This document shows positions 39,326-51,420 of a stretch of DNA of 64,000 bases, one piece after another. Origin of the DNA: Liolophura sinensis (Eukaryota; Mollusca; Polyplacophora; Chitonida; Chitonidae); assembly GCF_032854445.1 (NCBI RefSeq), contig NC_088301.1, positions 51,447,187 through 51,511,186 of the forward strand, given 5' to 3'. How positions within the stretch are numbered: the first letter of the stretch is position 1; each line of letters begins with the position of its first letter. The notes beneath the pieces are model-generated. The model saw only the letters and a program-made list of their open reading frames with translations. It made no database searches and was not told where the DNA came from. Made by a program: the position numbers and the translations under genes.

Positions 39326-39358
39326 AAGTGCCTCCTCTACCAGTATTTAGATACATAG

Positions 39359-39539
39359 GCCCGGTTTCACGAAACTTCCTAAGTCCAGTGAATGGCTAAA
39401 GTCGGTGTTTTTTTCAGGGTGGAGTGTTTCTCGACAAAATTTGTCAAACGCTTCCTAAGCAGGCCTATAGTAATATGTTACTTAAACAAAACACTTTTGC
39501 TGAATCAAAATGACTTAAGAAGTTTCGTGAAACCGGGCC
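39359..39539. mobile_element. Foldback MITE with 28-bp terminal inverted repeats
   Basis: The left end GGCCCGGTTTCACGAAACTT... (39359-39386) and the right end (39512-39539) are reverse complements over 28 bp with one mismatch. The element is 181 bp and noncoding. The terminal bases resemble those of the pair at 7081 and 24662 (GGCCC...CACGAA), but the interior differs. No target duplication was clear. Confidence 0.75.
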
Positions 39540-40876
39540 CTGAGATATTATAACACGTACGATATGCATGACTTGTGCATTTTGTGAATTGCTACTTCTT
39601 TGTGGCTACGTATATGCATGTGTACAACATCCTTCTCAGGCCTTTCGCTGACGGAGGGGTATGAAGTACCTCAGTTAAGACGGATATCCTTTAAGCAGGT
39701 CACTTGCTTGAACCCATGTATTACCTACTGATGCGACAGTACACTCCAGGCAGTTTCGGAAGTATTCGTCATGTCGTATATTAAAGTGAAATATTCTCAA
39801 CACCGAAAACAACAAATAAACCAAATCATTTTAACCTGTTGTCTGATCAAAAGAAAAATATACGAAACCTAACTCGATTTATTCCTTCTTTATGGTCCAA
39901 AATTGCTGAACTATGAGCCGATTTCACAAAACAATTTTTGACTTAGTCGAAAGTTAAAACCTCCATATCATGAACAGTTTATGGTCTCTCCATGAGGTGG
40001 GTCAGGTATGGGGGTGGGGAAGGGTCAAATATTGGACATACTTAACTTAACACTTGTGAATGGGTCTTAATTTTTTCTTTTGTCCTGAAAATAAACGTTG
40101 AAGTCACATTTTAATTTTCAATACTAGCTTTGTAGAATTGTCCCCAAATTCACTTGTGTAGCGGCTTATAGTATAGATAGAGTTGTAGCTGCACAGGAGA
40201 GGCGTGAATACAATAGTCCCTCGTTTTCGTTGCCTTTTACTGTATCATACCACAGAGATTAAACGATCATGAAAATTGTTGACTGTCCTTTATTAAACAT
40301 AGCATAGCAAAATAAGAAATGTTTACAGAAATTATATATATACTTGTATAAATAAATTTTCTTGCATTTACAGTTTAAAACTTGCATGGTAGAATAATGT
40401 ATAACCTGGCACACGTAATATATTCGCCACATTCTAATAGACTCGATGATTATGGCTTTATCCTATTTTCTTTCATAGCAAACGTCGGTTAAGCCATTCT
40501 AGCACAATTATAAAGAATACTTTTATATAGCATAGTATTCAATACACCTCATAAGCATATGTAAACATATTGACTCATACACATAACTCTTACAAAAGAG
40601 GGTTTTTATAAAAAAACCCTGAATGCTCAAGGCAGTTTAGCTCCTCAAACCTACATGAGAGTCATGTCATATAGCGTCATATAAAATGCATACATAATAT
40701 AATATCACATTTATAATGTGATAACAGTAATCTGAATTTATTGAGCTCATAGGATAGGATTTTGGAGGCAATATTTCCCTCCGATCTATTTACACTTTAA
40801 TGGCAAGATAAATCTGATGGGTGAATGGGCGTTGGCACACGTTTATAGTATAACAGTCTTTTAGTTTAAGTACTAG

Positions 40877-40878
<2 letters not shown>
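39540..40878. other. Intergenic, nothing firmly recognised
   Basis: No exon was recognised. A weak inverted-repeat pair (about 39915 and 40150) may be a decayed MITE. Confidence 0.4.
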
Positions 40879-40955
<77 letters not shown>

Positions 40956-40979
40956 CTGTGTGTGTGTGTGTGTGTGTGT
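40879..40979. repeat. Compound (TA)n(TG)n microsatellite
   Basis: About 54 bp of TA is followed by about 47 bp of TG with one TCTG interruption, directly before the inverted repeat at 40982. Confidence 0.95.
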
Positions 40980-40981
40980 TA

Positions 40982-41112
40982 TATATATTCTGCTATTTAC
41001 AACGCTTGTATGTTCTATACGTCTTGTGGTGGTTGATATATATATATACACTGGATATTTGTATAGAACATACGTATAGAACATACAAGCGTTGTAAATA
41101 GCAGAATATATA
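40982..41112. repeat. Perfect 40-bp inverted repeat with 51-bp loop
   Basis: Arms 40982-41021 and 41073-41112 are exact reverse complements. The outer part is TATATATTCTGC and the inner part is TGTTCTATACG. The loop, 41022-41072, holds a further TA run and a direct repeat of GTATAGAACATAC next to the right arm. The arms lie between TA-rich microsatellites. A long minus-strand open frame over this region (40866-41486) comes only from simple repeats. Confidence 0.93.
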
Positions 41113-41162
41113 ATCGCGTATACATACATCCATATACATACATATACATACGTACAGCCACA

Positions 41163-41165
<3 letters not shown>

Positions 41166-41216
<51 letters not shown>
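41166..41216. repeat. (TA)n microsatellite
   Basis: About 51 bp of TA dinucleotides about 50 bp beyond the right arm of the inverted repeat. Confidence 0.95.
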
Positions 41217-41218
<2 letters not shown>

Positions 41219-41777
41219 AATTAAAAAATAATTTGTAAATTTGTAATTTTTTGCTGTGAAAGGGGCTCACGTGAAAGAGACTGGGGCACTGGACAGAAAG
41301 TTTAACTTCGCGATTATTAATTTGAATATCAATACAAGCATAAAGGAGTTTAATATATAGGGTAGTAGTGTTAGATGAAAATATATGTAGAAATGCAAAA
41401 TGCCTATTTCTCTTCATTCTCGCTTCACTTTGATGCTGGTCAGGTATAAAAAAGCCACAAAAAAGTGATATGAATGAGACAATCAAGACCTGATATAAAT
41501 GATGTAAAATATTAGCTAAGAAAGGAATTCACGATTATTTCACCATGACAGCATTTTGTGACTGAGTTACCAGTATCTATTACACACTCTCCTTAGTTTA
41601 TAGGTATAAATTAAGGTAAAGTGATATGACTATCCGTATCATTACTACCATGAGAAAATATGCATAGTGTTGACAGTATTTACGACTTCAATATAATTAA
41701 AGACGTTCAGCATAGAAATTAAAAACCAGAGAAGCGATTGCCGTGCGACAGCTAAGAAATGCTCACACGTAACCGGT

Positions 41778-41890
41778 GAAATACGGCCTCTTCGATTTAG
41801 TAAATGCTTAATATTCGGCAAATTAGATGCCCACTATAGCACCATACCTTAAGCAGAATTGCGTTAAAAAATGCAGTGATGTTAACTGCC
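41778..41890 (+). repeat. Dispersed repeat, copy 1 (pairs with 47229-47343)
   Basis: It shares a diverged block of about 110 bp, in the same orientation, with 47229-47343. Landmarks in order are ACGGCCTCTT, AGATG, TATAGCACCAT, then GAATTGCG and a short A run. The two copies lie on either side of the transporter gene. Noncoding; family unknown. Confidence 0.55.
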
Positions 41891-42561
41891 AATGTAAGTA
41901 TATTGTTTGAAGCGGCATTTATATGGGAACTGTGTAGCCTACGCATTAAGTATGTCTGTCAGAGCACGAAAAGAAAAAAAACAAAAAAAACAAACAAAAA
42001 AAAAACAAAGGCTGTAGACGCCATTCATCTCCATCACATATCCACATAATGCTGACATTACGCGTGTGTCGATCCTCTCGTTATCGTGTACAACTGCCCC
42101 AAAAAACGTGGAATATGATAATACATGTTACCCACATGAAGGGTAAAAATATAGCTGCCATTGATAGTAAGAAGCATGCATGATATTTGTAAACATACTT
42201 AAATCTCTTTTGGCATTCCATTTGTCTTTTACAGGGCCAGAGTTCGTTCAGCTGTTTGAAAAATATACCCTGCCTCAAGTACAATTTATACAGTACAGTC
42301 CTTATAGCTTAGACATGGGCACAATTAACGTGTAACTTTTTTGTCCCTGAAACATATATCTGATTTTTCAACAGTGCGACGAGTCCTTAAAGGGAAGTTA
42401 AATGATGAAATGCACATGTATAGGGTAAACATACATATATAAGGTCTGTGTAGGCCCATCACACATAAAGGCCGAGAGTGTAATGCCATTTGCGCTAAAT
42501 TTCACGCATCAAAGTATTTTTTCAACTGAAATACCAGGCGTGTAAGGGCTGTTTGGTTGAC

Positions 42562-45378
42562 TTAAGGGCATGGGGAGTTATTTTCAACATGAAATGTATT
42601 ATTAGGTGCGTAGATAGTGACTGACTGCTTCTCATCTTGTGTTACCATCTCGGCTTCTACATTCAGGGTCATTGCCGTCGTCCGTCGTTTACAACAGAAA
42701 CCTGGAATTACGACAGCGGCCGATATAAACATTATCGCGGCTGATACAAGGAAGGGCCATCTATAGCTGTTTGTCATGTCGAAAAGAGCACCTAGAAACA
42801 AGTAATGAAAAGTAATAAATAAAAGTAATATACTATATTAGAAAATACAAAATGGCATTTCCGGTCATGCGCTATATAAATAGAACTGTATAATCAAACA
42901 TATAGATTTCATTTAATGCATTTTTGGGTCAACTGACATCTCCCGTACACCCAAAAAGTCACGCCTGACCAATAAATGCCGCACAGCACCACTCTGGTCC
43001 CATTCCCCATAGTGCCACCTGGACTTGTACGCAAAACAACAACAATTTAGTTTAAGCAGACAATATGGACTATGCCTTTGATATCGGTTCTTTACGCCAG
43101 TACTTCTGTAATAAACGAGATTGATTTGTTCTCCCTTACCAGCAAGTGGTGGTCCCATGACAAGCGCGACTCCGTTAATGAAATAGGAAGCTGTGATGGC
43201 TCTTTCTATCTTTGAAGTCTCCACAATAGTTGCTGAAGCAACCGTGTGTGCTACAATGAAACTTCCAAACGTACATCCAAACAAAGACGCTAAGATGGCC
43301 AAGTACAGGAACTCCTGCGTTGATGGGAAAAGAGCTATGTTAAATCCTACTACACAGGTTGATATACAATAAAGGACAAGCTTGTCTAAACGCTTCATGT
43401 TGCATATAATACCACCGATGAGGCGTCCAACGAGGTTTCCAACGCCGAAGCAGGACAATAGAATGTTTACCTGGAATCCATTCATTCCCATCTCAATGTA
43501 AAAATCTGCGCCAAGAATGATGGGGACAGTAACAGCCAGTCCCCAAATAAACGAGCTCAAACAGAACAAGATGAACACTTTATTCAGCAAGAGACTTTTC
43601 CCAGGGGTCACATGCAAGATGTTGTCAAGATTTGCGCTAGTGTTGTCCGCTTTCGGTAACTTAACTGGACGCATTAGTGCTCCAGCCACGCACGTGTTTA
43701 AACAAATCCCAGCCACAATGTACAGCGATGGTTGCCATGTGTAATGCGAGATAAGCAGCCGCTCTATCAGGGGAATTACCAAAAGGCCAATACCTCCACC
43801 AGCCAGAGTTAATCCAGATGCCAGGCCTCGATATTTCTTGAAGTACAGGTTTGCCATGACGATGGACTGCAGGAAGACCATGCCATTACCAATGCCTGCA
43901 CAACAAAAGTGCATTAAGTCTCTTTCTTTACATTTTAGTCTATAAAAATCAGTTGAAACTGCATAGCAGGAATTATGCACTAGTACTCCGACAGACATTA
44001 AACTTTTAAAATAATTTAGAAAATATCTGTTTTTCTGCATGACTTTGTTCAATTCAAACTATTTGCATATGGTTACAAAGACATCTCATACTCTCTTTTA
44101 ACACGGTTGATATAGTATATAGGAACTAAAATGTCTTGCTTAGTAAATGGAGCATAACCAAAATACTAAAAATATTATGAGGATATTCTTATATAACATA
44201 TTTGATATGAAATTGTGAATTTTGAAGTCACGCTAATAGTTTTGTTAAATAATACCGTTCGTACAAATTGTATATTTGTCAAAATATTCATGACACACTT
44301 TGATGCTTATCACTGAAACACATCTTCTGAAATCTTGCAATGTTTACCTGTTGGCCTTAATGTTGATTATGAAAATGTTCCAACAACTGAACAAGTTTTC
44401 TGCAGGAGCTTTGCAATGAGATTACAGCATCGTAATTTATACGACCCGTGAAACTCTTGTAAAGGTTTGGCCTATAAACACAGCAGCATATATCTGAATG
44501 GTACATGGCTAGTATATAATACGCTGAAGTATCATGCTTTGTTTAAATACAAGAAACTGGCGTAACTAAGCAAGACTTACCTCCCATCACACTAAATGTA
44601 CAATAGAGAGGAACAATTCCTTGAACGTTTGCAGACGCCAACAGACCCACAGTGCTAAGTAAACCTCCAGCAATAACCATTGATCGATTTGATGTCTTCG
44701 ACGCAAGATATGTGGTAATTGGACCTGAAAGAGTTAATATCGTCCGCGAATATATTTTGATTCCAAAAAGAGTACACGAAATACCCATTTGAGGTGTACG
44801 TTTGTCGTCTGCATGCTGGTAACTGAGATCGAGCGAAGCAATCTATATCTGTACACAGGATATTAGGATAGCTTTAAGATTCTATTACCGTAATTAAAAG
44901 TTTTCTCAAAATAAAGAAATATTTGAAGTTTTGTACTCTTATACTCCGGCTCAGTTTATTCTGGTCCAGTTCAGTTAACAGATCCATGACACAAAATGCA
45001 CACATTTGTCGACAGGAAATTAATCATAAATAAATAACAGGAAATATGTATTTCAAGTTTTCTAGTCCTCACTGACTGGTTCCGATGAAGTCTGCCAATG
45101 GAAAATATATCTACGCCAGTAACTTTTTAAATGTTACCGCTCTTACCGAAACAGAACATGATTCCATATAACACGGATCCTATAAGGGCAGCATTAGCCT
45201 TGCTGACTTCCCAATTTTTGATCACCTCTGCCACGTACACGCCAGATCCCAAGGAAATGCCCAGATCCACACACAAGTTAAAGGCTGCTGCAGACAGAAC
45301 CACCCAAGCCCAACCGCGGTCTTGTACTGTAGTTCTATGGGTACTATGGGTACAGTTTGAGTCCTTTTTACCAGTCAT
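42562..45378 (-). CDS. SLC16-type monocarboxylate transporter-like protein, 4 exons
   Basis: This is a major facilitator superfamily membrane transporter. Exons on the minus strand are 45378-45147, 44724-44581, 43895-43140 and 42791-42562, giving 453 aa, with all introns in phase 1. The N-terminus has DRGWAWVVLSAAAF, which corresponds to the family signature [DE]-G-[GS]-W-G-W at the start of TM1, with changes at its second and fifth positions. Further landmarks are GPITTYLASKTSNRSMVIAG (TM2-3), GGIGNG, YFKKYRGLASGLTLAGGGIG (TM4-5 region), a central loop at about residues 200-220, and MGPPLAGALFD near TM11. About 12 membrane segments can be counted. The hydrophilic C-tail ends HVENNSPCP. The family moves monocarboxylates, aromatic amino acids or other small acids. 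The substrate here cannot be read from sequence. It resembles the divergent MCT9/12/13/14 groups more than MCT1-4. Confidence 0.92.
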
Positions 45379-45647
45379 AGTCCTGTGGAAATATATTTAG
45401 ATATAGTCCTATCTATTACGATCATTTTATTAAAATAAGCCCTATGGTATTACGTCTCCAATAGTACATAAGAGTAAATACGTTTGGCATTAAGTTGAAT
45501 GCATGGTGTCTTTCACCAATGTAGAAAACCTTTTAATATCAGAGCGCGCGATGTTAAATATCAATAAAATAAAGAAAGAAATACATGTACGCTGACATGA
45601 TTTAATGAACGCATGCTATTGTAATGGCTCTATAACGTTAGCGATTT
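45379..45647. other. Upstream flank of the transporter gene
   Basis: This must hold the 5' UTR or the first intron. No clear core-promoter element can be singled out. Confidence 0.35.
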
Positions 45648-45702
45648 TGTTGCAATGGAGTGAGTGAGTGCTTGGGGTTTAACGTCGTACTGTTGCAATG
45701 GA
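45648..45702 (-). mobile_element. 31-bp truncated retro-insertion flanked by 12-bp target duplication
   Basis: TGTTGCAATGGA occurs at 45648-45659 and again at 45691-45702. Between them lie 31 bp (45660-45690) that, read on the minus strand, are CGACGTTAAAC...CACTCACTCAC. This is the same 3' tail form as the LINE ending at 31317. The arrangement is what an extremely 5'-truncated target-primed insertion would leave. Confidence 0.75.
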
Positions 45703-47228
45703 CGATACTGTACGAAGTGTTAGGTTGTTAATCTAAGTGTCAGGACTGACATTCGTATCCACATGTAACCTACGAAAAGCGTTCTCAGATATGTCAGAAA
45801 TGAAGAAACAAATCGATCTGAAAGCCTATGTATACATGCCTGAACTCTTGATGGGAACTCCTCACGCCGCGTTCCTGGCATGTTTGCCATTTTGGATGTA
45901 TTATTTATATAAATGTTGTGCACAAAGATTCTGTTAATTTATGATTTGATACATGATGGCAAAAAGACCAACTGATAGAATAGAAAAAAATAACGACACA
46001 CCCTAATAATTTCTCACTCACAAGATCTGTTTATGCTGCACGTGTATGAAGAGTGAAATGAATTTATGGCGTATATTCATGACGCACCACTTTCGGAAGC
46101 AATGGGTCGTGACTATGGGCTGAAAACATGACGCGTGAATGTGGCCTATCAAAGCCCTCGGACAGCGACAGTTACAAATGCGCGCCTGCAAAACACTCAT
46201 TCTAAATATACCCTTCCTTCTACTTCAAGGCTACAAACTGGAATCATATCTATGCTCTGGATATATAGGTAAATTCTAACACAAGTTTGTTACATGTACA
46301 TCAACGACCTTGGATCGTACTGCCCCAGTTCTTTTCTAAAAAAGCTGCCAGTTTTTATGAGGCCATTGTGCCCTAGTTTAATTCATAGGCATCATTTGCA
46401 TGATAATGAGACTGGTATTAAGATTTAAGCCCGTCATAACATAAATATATTTTTGAACAGCTGTTGCCATTTTTCATTGATGTCTGGAACTAACAAGACA
46501 GCTTGAAAAATTTGACATGAACATGCCCTATCGTGTTAAGTTATAAAAAAAGCAAAATATAAATAATAGGTAAACACTTCATTTTAGGTTTCGTTGACAG
46601 ACAACATTATTAACTGAGACGTTTTTGGGGTCACAGCTCCAACAAAAATAGCACAGCCTAAAAATAATCCACCTGCACTTTCCCAGAAGGGGGCGATAGC
46701 ATGTTCAAAATACCATCAAAAACTCCGGGGCTACATGGTTTGCTTTGGAAGGATATTTTGCATGATATAGAATCATGATTTCCAGAAATATCGGACATGA
46801 TGCCATTGCGTAATATGAATGACTCTATGTTGCTCAAGTAAATATTTTTAGAAAAACGCTCGTCTTTGTCGCATATGAACAAATATAAGTTCCCCTCACA
46901 GGTACCTCAGGTTGGGCTGCCTGTGGTCTTTTAATAATAATCTGTCTGCTGTAGATATATTACGTGTTCTCACCCCAGGCCTGTATGTTCCTTAAAGCTG
47001 TATTAAAATAATTTGACAGCAACTACAATTGCCAAATGTTACATGTTAAAGATATATATCGCCGTGGATGTTACAAATACGTTTGGCCAAAAAATATAGA
47101 TGTGCGCGCGTCAACGGGGTGGATAAGGATCGACGAGCTCGCACGTCATCTGTCACTGTGTAATCTATAAGACTACAGCTTAGCGGACGAAATCCGAGCA
47201 GCGCGGACAACGGACACATTCAACTGAC
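45703..47228. other. Intergenic, nothing recognised
   Basis: No recognised exon, RNA gene or repeat family. Confidence 0.4.
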
Positions 47229-47343
47229 GAAACACGGCCTCTTGTCAATTGTCTCCTCAGTATAGGTTTTTAAGTAGATGATCTAACGTATAGCACCATG
47301 ACTTAATCGGAATTACGTAAAAAAGGTGCTGATCTTAATTGAA
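47229..47343 (+). repeat. Dispersed repeat, copy 2 (pairs with 41778-41890)
   Basis: The block holds ACGGCCTCTT, AGATG, TATAGCACCAT and GGAATTACG with a following A run, in the same order and orientation as copy 1. Similarity by eye is about three quarters of positions in the second half. Confidence 0.55.
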
Positions 47344-50300
47344 ATTTATCAGACGTTAGGTTTAGAATTACTCAAAGTGATGTGCTGTCGTCACATGAAA
47401 CCATGATTTATACGCAATTTCAGTTTAATAATCCTTGTGAATTTAAGTCTAACGGTATATGTTCACAAAGCGTTATTGAACATGATGCATGGGCATCCCA
47501 AGGCCTCTGTTAAGTGGGAACAAGATGAGTCTACCACCATTAGAGCATGTCAACAGAGAGTACACACCTATTCACTTACAGCAATACTCCTGATAACCAG
47601 TTTCATGCATAAGAAAAGCATTTTCCTCAGCATTATATTGCTTACAAAATTAATTTTATGTATTCATACATATTTCTATATACGTACCATACTATGTGAT
47701 AACATTTCTCGGTTGTAGCAGAAAGTGAAGTTCAATACATTCTGTGCAACTCTACACGTGTAGTAAACATTCGGTATAATCACAATATACGCCAGGAGCA
47801 TGGAAGCAAAAATATGTGCGGGTAATTACAACGTTACTTAGCTCAGTAGGGGCCTCATTCACGTTCACATGTATACCAATAATAGACCTTTCATGGTCAA
47901 GAAAAGATTTAAACCGGTATAACTCTACAGGTTTGACCTCAGCTCTGACGACGATGTGGGGAACGGACAGTGATCATCGACCAATTCAGGCGAGAATGTT
48001 CACACGACACATTTATACCCATAAATGCACATCTTGGAGTTGTCCATCAACTCACATTGTAATAGTGGCCATTCTTAGATGCTTTTACAAAGTTAACCGA
48101 AACGTGCTATGAAGTTACACCCACACTGTTAACATGCCTTTCATCGTATCTTCACAATACCCAACTTATAAAGGTATAAAAGTATAAACTACTGCGAGAG
48201 GATTTGCTATGAGGTTATTGAACCATATGTGATCTAATATTACATTTTCATACCATAAAGTCAACTCGACCAAAATTAGCCAATCGGTGACACTGCACCA
48301 GGGCAGTAAGTCCTTCAACATTTTATTGAAACACCTCTATGACTGCAATTGGTTGAAAAAGCAGGACGTGTTCGAAACATTGCTAGAGTGTTACATGCAT
48401 GTGTATATTCACCGATATTGTATAAAGGTTAACAGATACTCCAGAGTGACAGTTTGCTCTGGGTGTAGCGGTAACAGCTTGCTCTACCTCCACACGTGTC
48501 CTGTCCTAGACAAATGCTATGAAATATATAAGCGCAGGGCCTTCGGATCTTGGCCGCATTCAAAATATGAAAGCTAGGCTTCGGGTGGGTAATTGTATAG
48601 TGTGATCAACTTAGGCCAAAGGTTGCCCCCAAATATGTCGCTCAGTTGTCGCTCAGTTAAAGTTGGTTTCCGGTGATATGAACTGGCTATATGTACCAAT
48701 GAAGCGCGATTCGTCACAATATCGCGTACCAGAACAATTAAACAGTAAGCTTCTGTAAGTAACTGCTAAAGTTTGGAAACACAGAATAATTGCAGGTTTT
48801 AATCACATCGTTAAATGACCAGACTTTTTTTCTTTTTCTTACTGCAATATATTGTTCGCTTACCTAAGTACATACCGACTCCATTAAACTAAAGGAGACT
48901 GTGTAATTAAAAATCGAAATATCGGAAAATAAATGTATAAAAAAAGCTTTTGAAATGCGGAAATAAATGTAATTTGAAAATGATAAGGCTCTTTAAAAGT
49001 GGTAGTATATATTTTTATAGTTTTTGAAAGAGATAAATGCAATGTCTGCATTGCCTCCAGAAACTGATTTAACCGTCACTAATCAATGCCTTGCTGGAGA
49101 ATGGGGTCACAGGTATAAGTCACCGGTTACTAGCATGGTTATACATATATACATATGCGCGTAACAGGTTGTATAGGCCTTCCAAGGTGTACTGCAAACA
49201 ACAGACAAATACATTTACACTTACGCACACCGCTTGCGACTATCTTAAAATATCCAACATTCAGCTCGGCAGGTTACCTTTATCAAGTTGGAACCACAGA
49301 AAGAACTGAAGTAACTCTGAGCACAAAAACAGCCATGGTGCTCGTTTGGGATAACCGGTTAAAACTAGATCATACTAGATCATTCAGACTGTGTGTGTGA
49401 GATGGATGTGCGTGCATGTGTGAAGGTTTTGTTGCCCATTCCAGTCACAACACTTTGACTCGGTCTGGTCGAACAAGTTACGCTAAAGATTAAGAATTTT
49501 GTGCAAATTTGTAAGGACGAGGTTTTTGGATTCCACTTCCCCACATTGCTTTGAATGTCCTTGAAAAATCGCTCTGTTTCATTAATTTACAATTCACACA
49601 GTGGAGTTTTACATGTTCATATAGCGTTTACACAGTTAGCAAAATGCGAACACGTGAGTTTCTAGTTTATGTAACACATATGGTAAAGATTAAGCTACAT
49701 CTATGGGACGCAGCTATTAACTGATTAGAGTGGATCGTCGTGTTAGGGTAGTGCATGACATTTTTCATAAGTGACATAACATGATCTAAGGTGCTTTAAA
49801 GGCCCATCATGGTAGAAAAAAGCTAACTGTTCAGAGAAAACACCTATTTTGCTATGGAATGTACCTTGTTCTGGAATACTTAAGTCCTAAGCGAACCGAT
49901 ATTATTATCATAGATGGCGCCTCTTGTAGTATGAGATCCTTACACATTAACGGGAAAGACATAATCGTCCGATACTTTTGAATCACACTCTGTTCGGTTA
50001 AGGTCTGTAACGCTCGTCATTTTCGAACTGTATCTAATACCGCTTAACCTGGGGCTAGGGGCCGTAAAGGCAGCCATGCTCATTAAAGCTGCATGATGCT
50101 TTTATGAACAGTCATAGCGCAACTGAGATACCTTGTTTAATTGTTATTTGACATGGAACTCATTCATGGACTACGAATTTGAACTTTGATATGGAATTCA
50201 TGCCTGGAATATCCACTGCCTCTCCGGCACCATTGAAAACTGATGACCGCTTGTCTCTTGTGTGTTACCTGCTTTATTTCCTATTTGTATAATTTCTTAC

Positions 50301-50587
50301 ATACTTTTGTCATTTTTACGTTTATATTTAATAATATTTACGGCTCAGATTCATTGCCGAAAGCTTTAAAAATCAATGGAGTCATGCCAGTGTTATTACA
50401 GCAGCTTTATACCACAAGAACATTAAAAACATTTAGAGCAGTGCCTTGTAAGTATTTTATTTAATTTCATTCAGACCTGGTCTATAGATATTTTGATATG
50501 AATTTAGTTACGCACGGGACAAGAACTCTAGGCAACTGCAAATGCTTTGACCTTCTTTATATTTTTGTTATCTCTAAGGTTAAATTA
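47344..50587. other. Intergenic, nothing recognised
   Basis: No frame here has domain-like character. The short match SDHRPIQARM near 47970 resembles an endonuclease motif, but nothing around it supports a gene. Confidence 0.4.
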
Positions 50588-50634
50588 CTATAAAGTACTT
50601 ATTATTCGCTGGAATTAATTTTCGCGTATTTAAG
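50588..50634 (+). repeat. Fragment of a TTCGCG-rich dispersed repeat
   Basis: The stretch AAGTACTTATTATTCGCTGG then AATTAATTTTCGCG recurs in related form, partly inverted, at 51331-51420. Noncoding. Confidence 0.45.
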
Positions 50635-51330
50635 AGAATACTGAAAAACAAATGTTAAAACCTTAAAATATTCCAAGATATAATACGGCCGAAATTATTC
50701 AAGCAAGTTAAAACAATGGGGGATGTATTATTACTACGTAAGAAGATTTCTTTCGCAACCACCGTGAGCAGTACTCAAACAGGTGTCACTTTTTTCGAAT
50801 CATTGATGACTACTTTTAGTTTAACTCAAAACATATGAATTCACCATTATTGGCGCCAGTCACTCATTCTTTATCAAGCGACAAGGTAAGTTTTGCATCG
50901 TTTTCAGTTTTAATCGTTCTCTGTAGCAGGTCATCAACCGCAAACATTGCTGTAGATGTCAAACGGCCAATGTGTTGTTGAACAAACTTCACAGTTAGTG
51001 AAAAGCTCAGTCATTGGACCACAGGAGAAACACAGCCATTAGGATAGCGTGTATCAGAGCGACATTCATTAGAATCCAGCACGTGCTGGTATCTACTTTT
51101 CTTTCACTTTATGGGCATAGAGATGATTGATCAAACTAAAGACGAATAATCTCCCACTTTGTTTTCTACCCATCAACCTTAGCGTCAGTTTGTATATAAT
51201 TTAAACCATAATATCCCTTCCCTGCTGTTAAAAAATTTAGCTGGCCCGTCGGGCTTTCTCCCATCAACGTGGCAAAGATTTCACTTCATTATTACTACTA
51301 CCTTTAGTATATGATTTAATATTGGATATT
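50635..51330. other. Intergenic, nothing recognised
   Basis: AT-rich DNA between two copies of the TTCGCG-rich repeat, with no coding signal. Confidence 0.35.
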
Positions 51331-51420
51331 TTTTGCTGGAATTACTTTTCGCGGTGAATTATTGGTCGCGAAATCCGCGAAAATTAGTTTCACGCGAAAA
51401 TTAAGTACTTCACAGTATAT
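51331..51420 (-). repeat. TTCGCG-rich dispersed repeat
   Basis: The segment has alternating TTTTCGCG and CGCGAAAA strings and ends CACGCGAAAATTAAGTACTT. The reverse complement of that end matches the repeat at 50588. It can fold on itself. This kind of repeat is frequent in mollusc intergenic DNA, from memory and not checked. Confidence 0.5.

Noticed and set aside
39915-40152. Possible decayed MITE with ends near GAGCCGATTTCACAAAAC
   Set aside because: The proposed right end pairs at only about 15 of 24 positions and no target duplication is visible.
40866-41486. Minus-strand open frame of 206 codons
   Set aside because: It is translated from TA and TG microsatellites and the inverted repeat (runs of Tyr-Ile and Thr-His), so it is open only because simple repeats lack stops.
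47940-48000. SDHRPIQARM resembling an endonuclease motif
   Set aside because: No other endonuclease motif in any frame around it, so a chance match.
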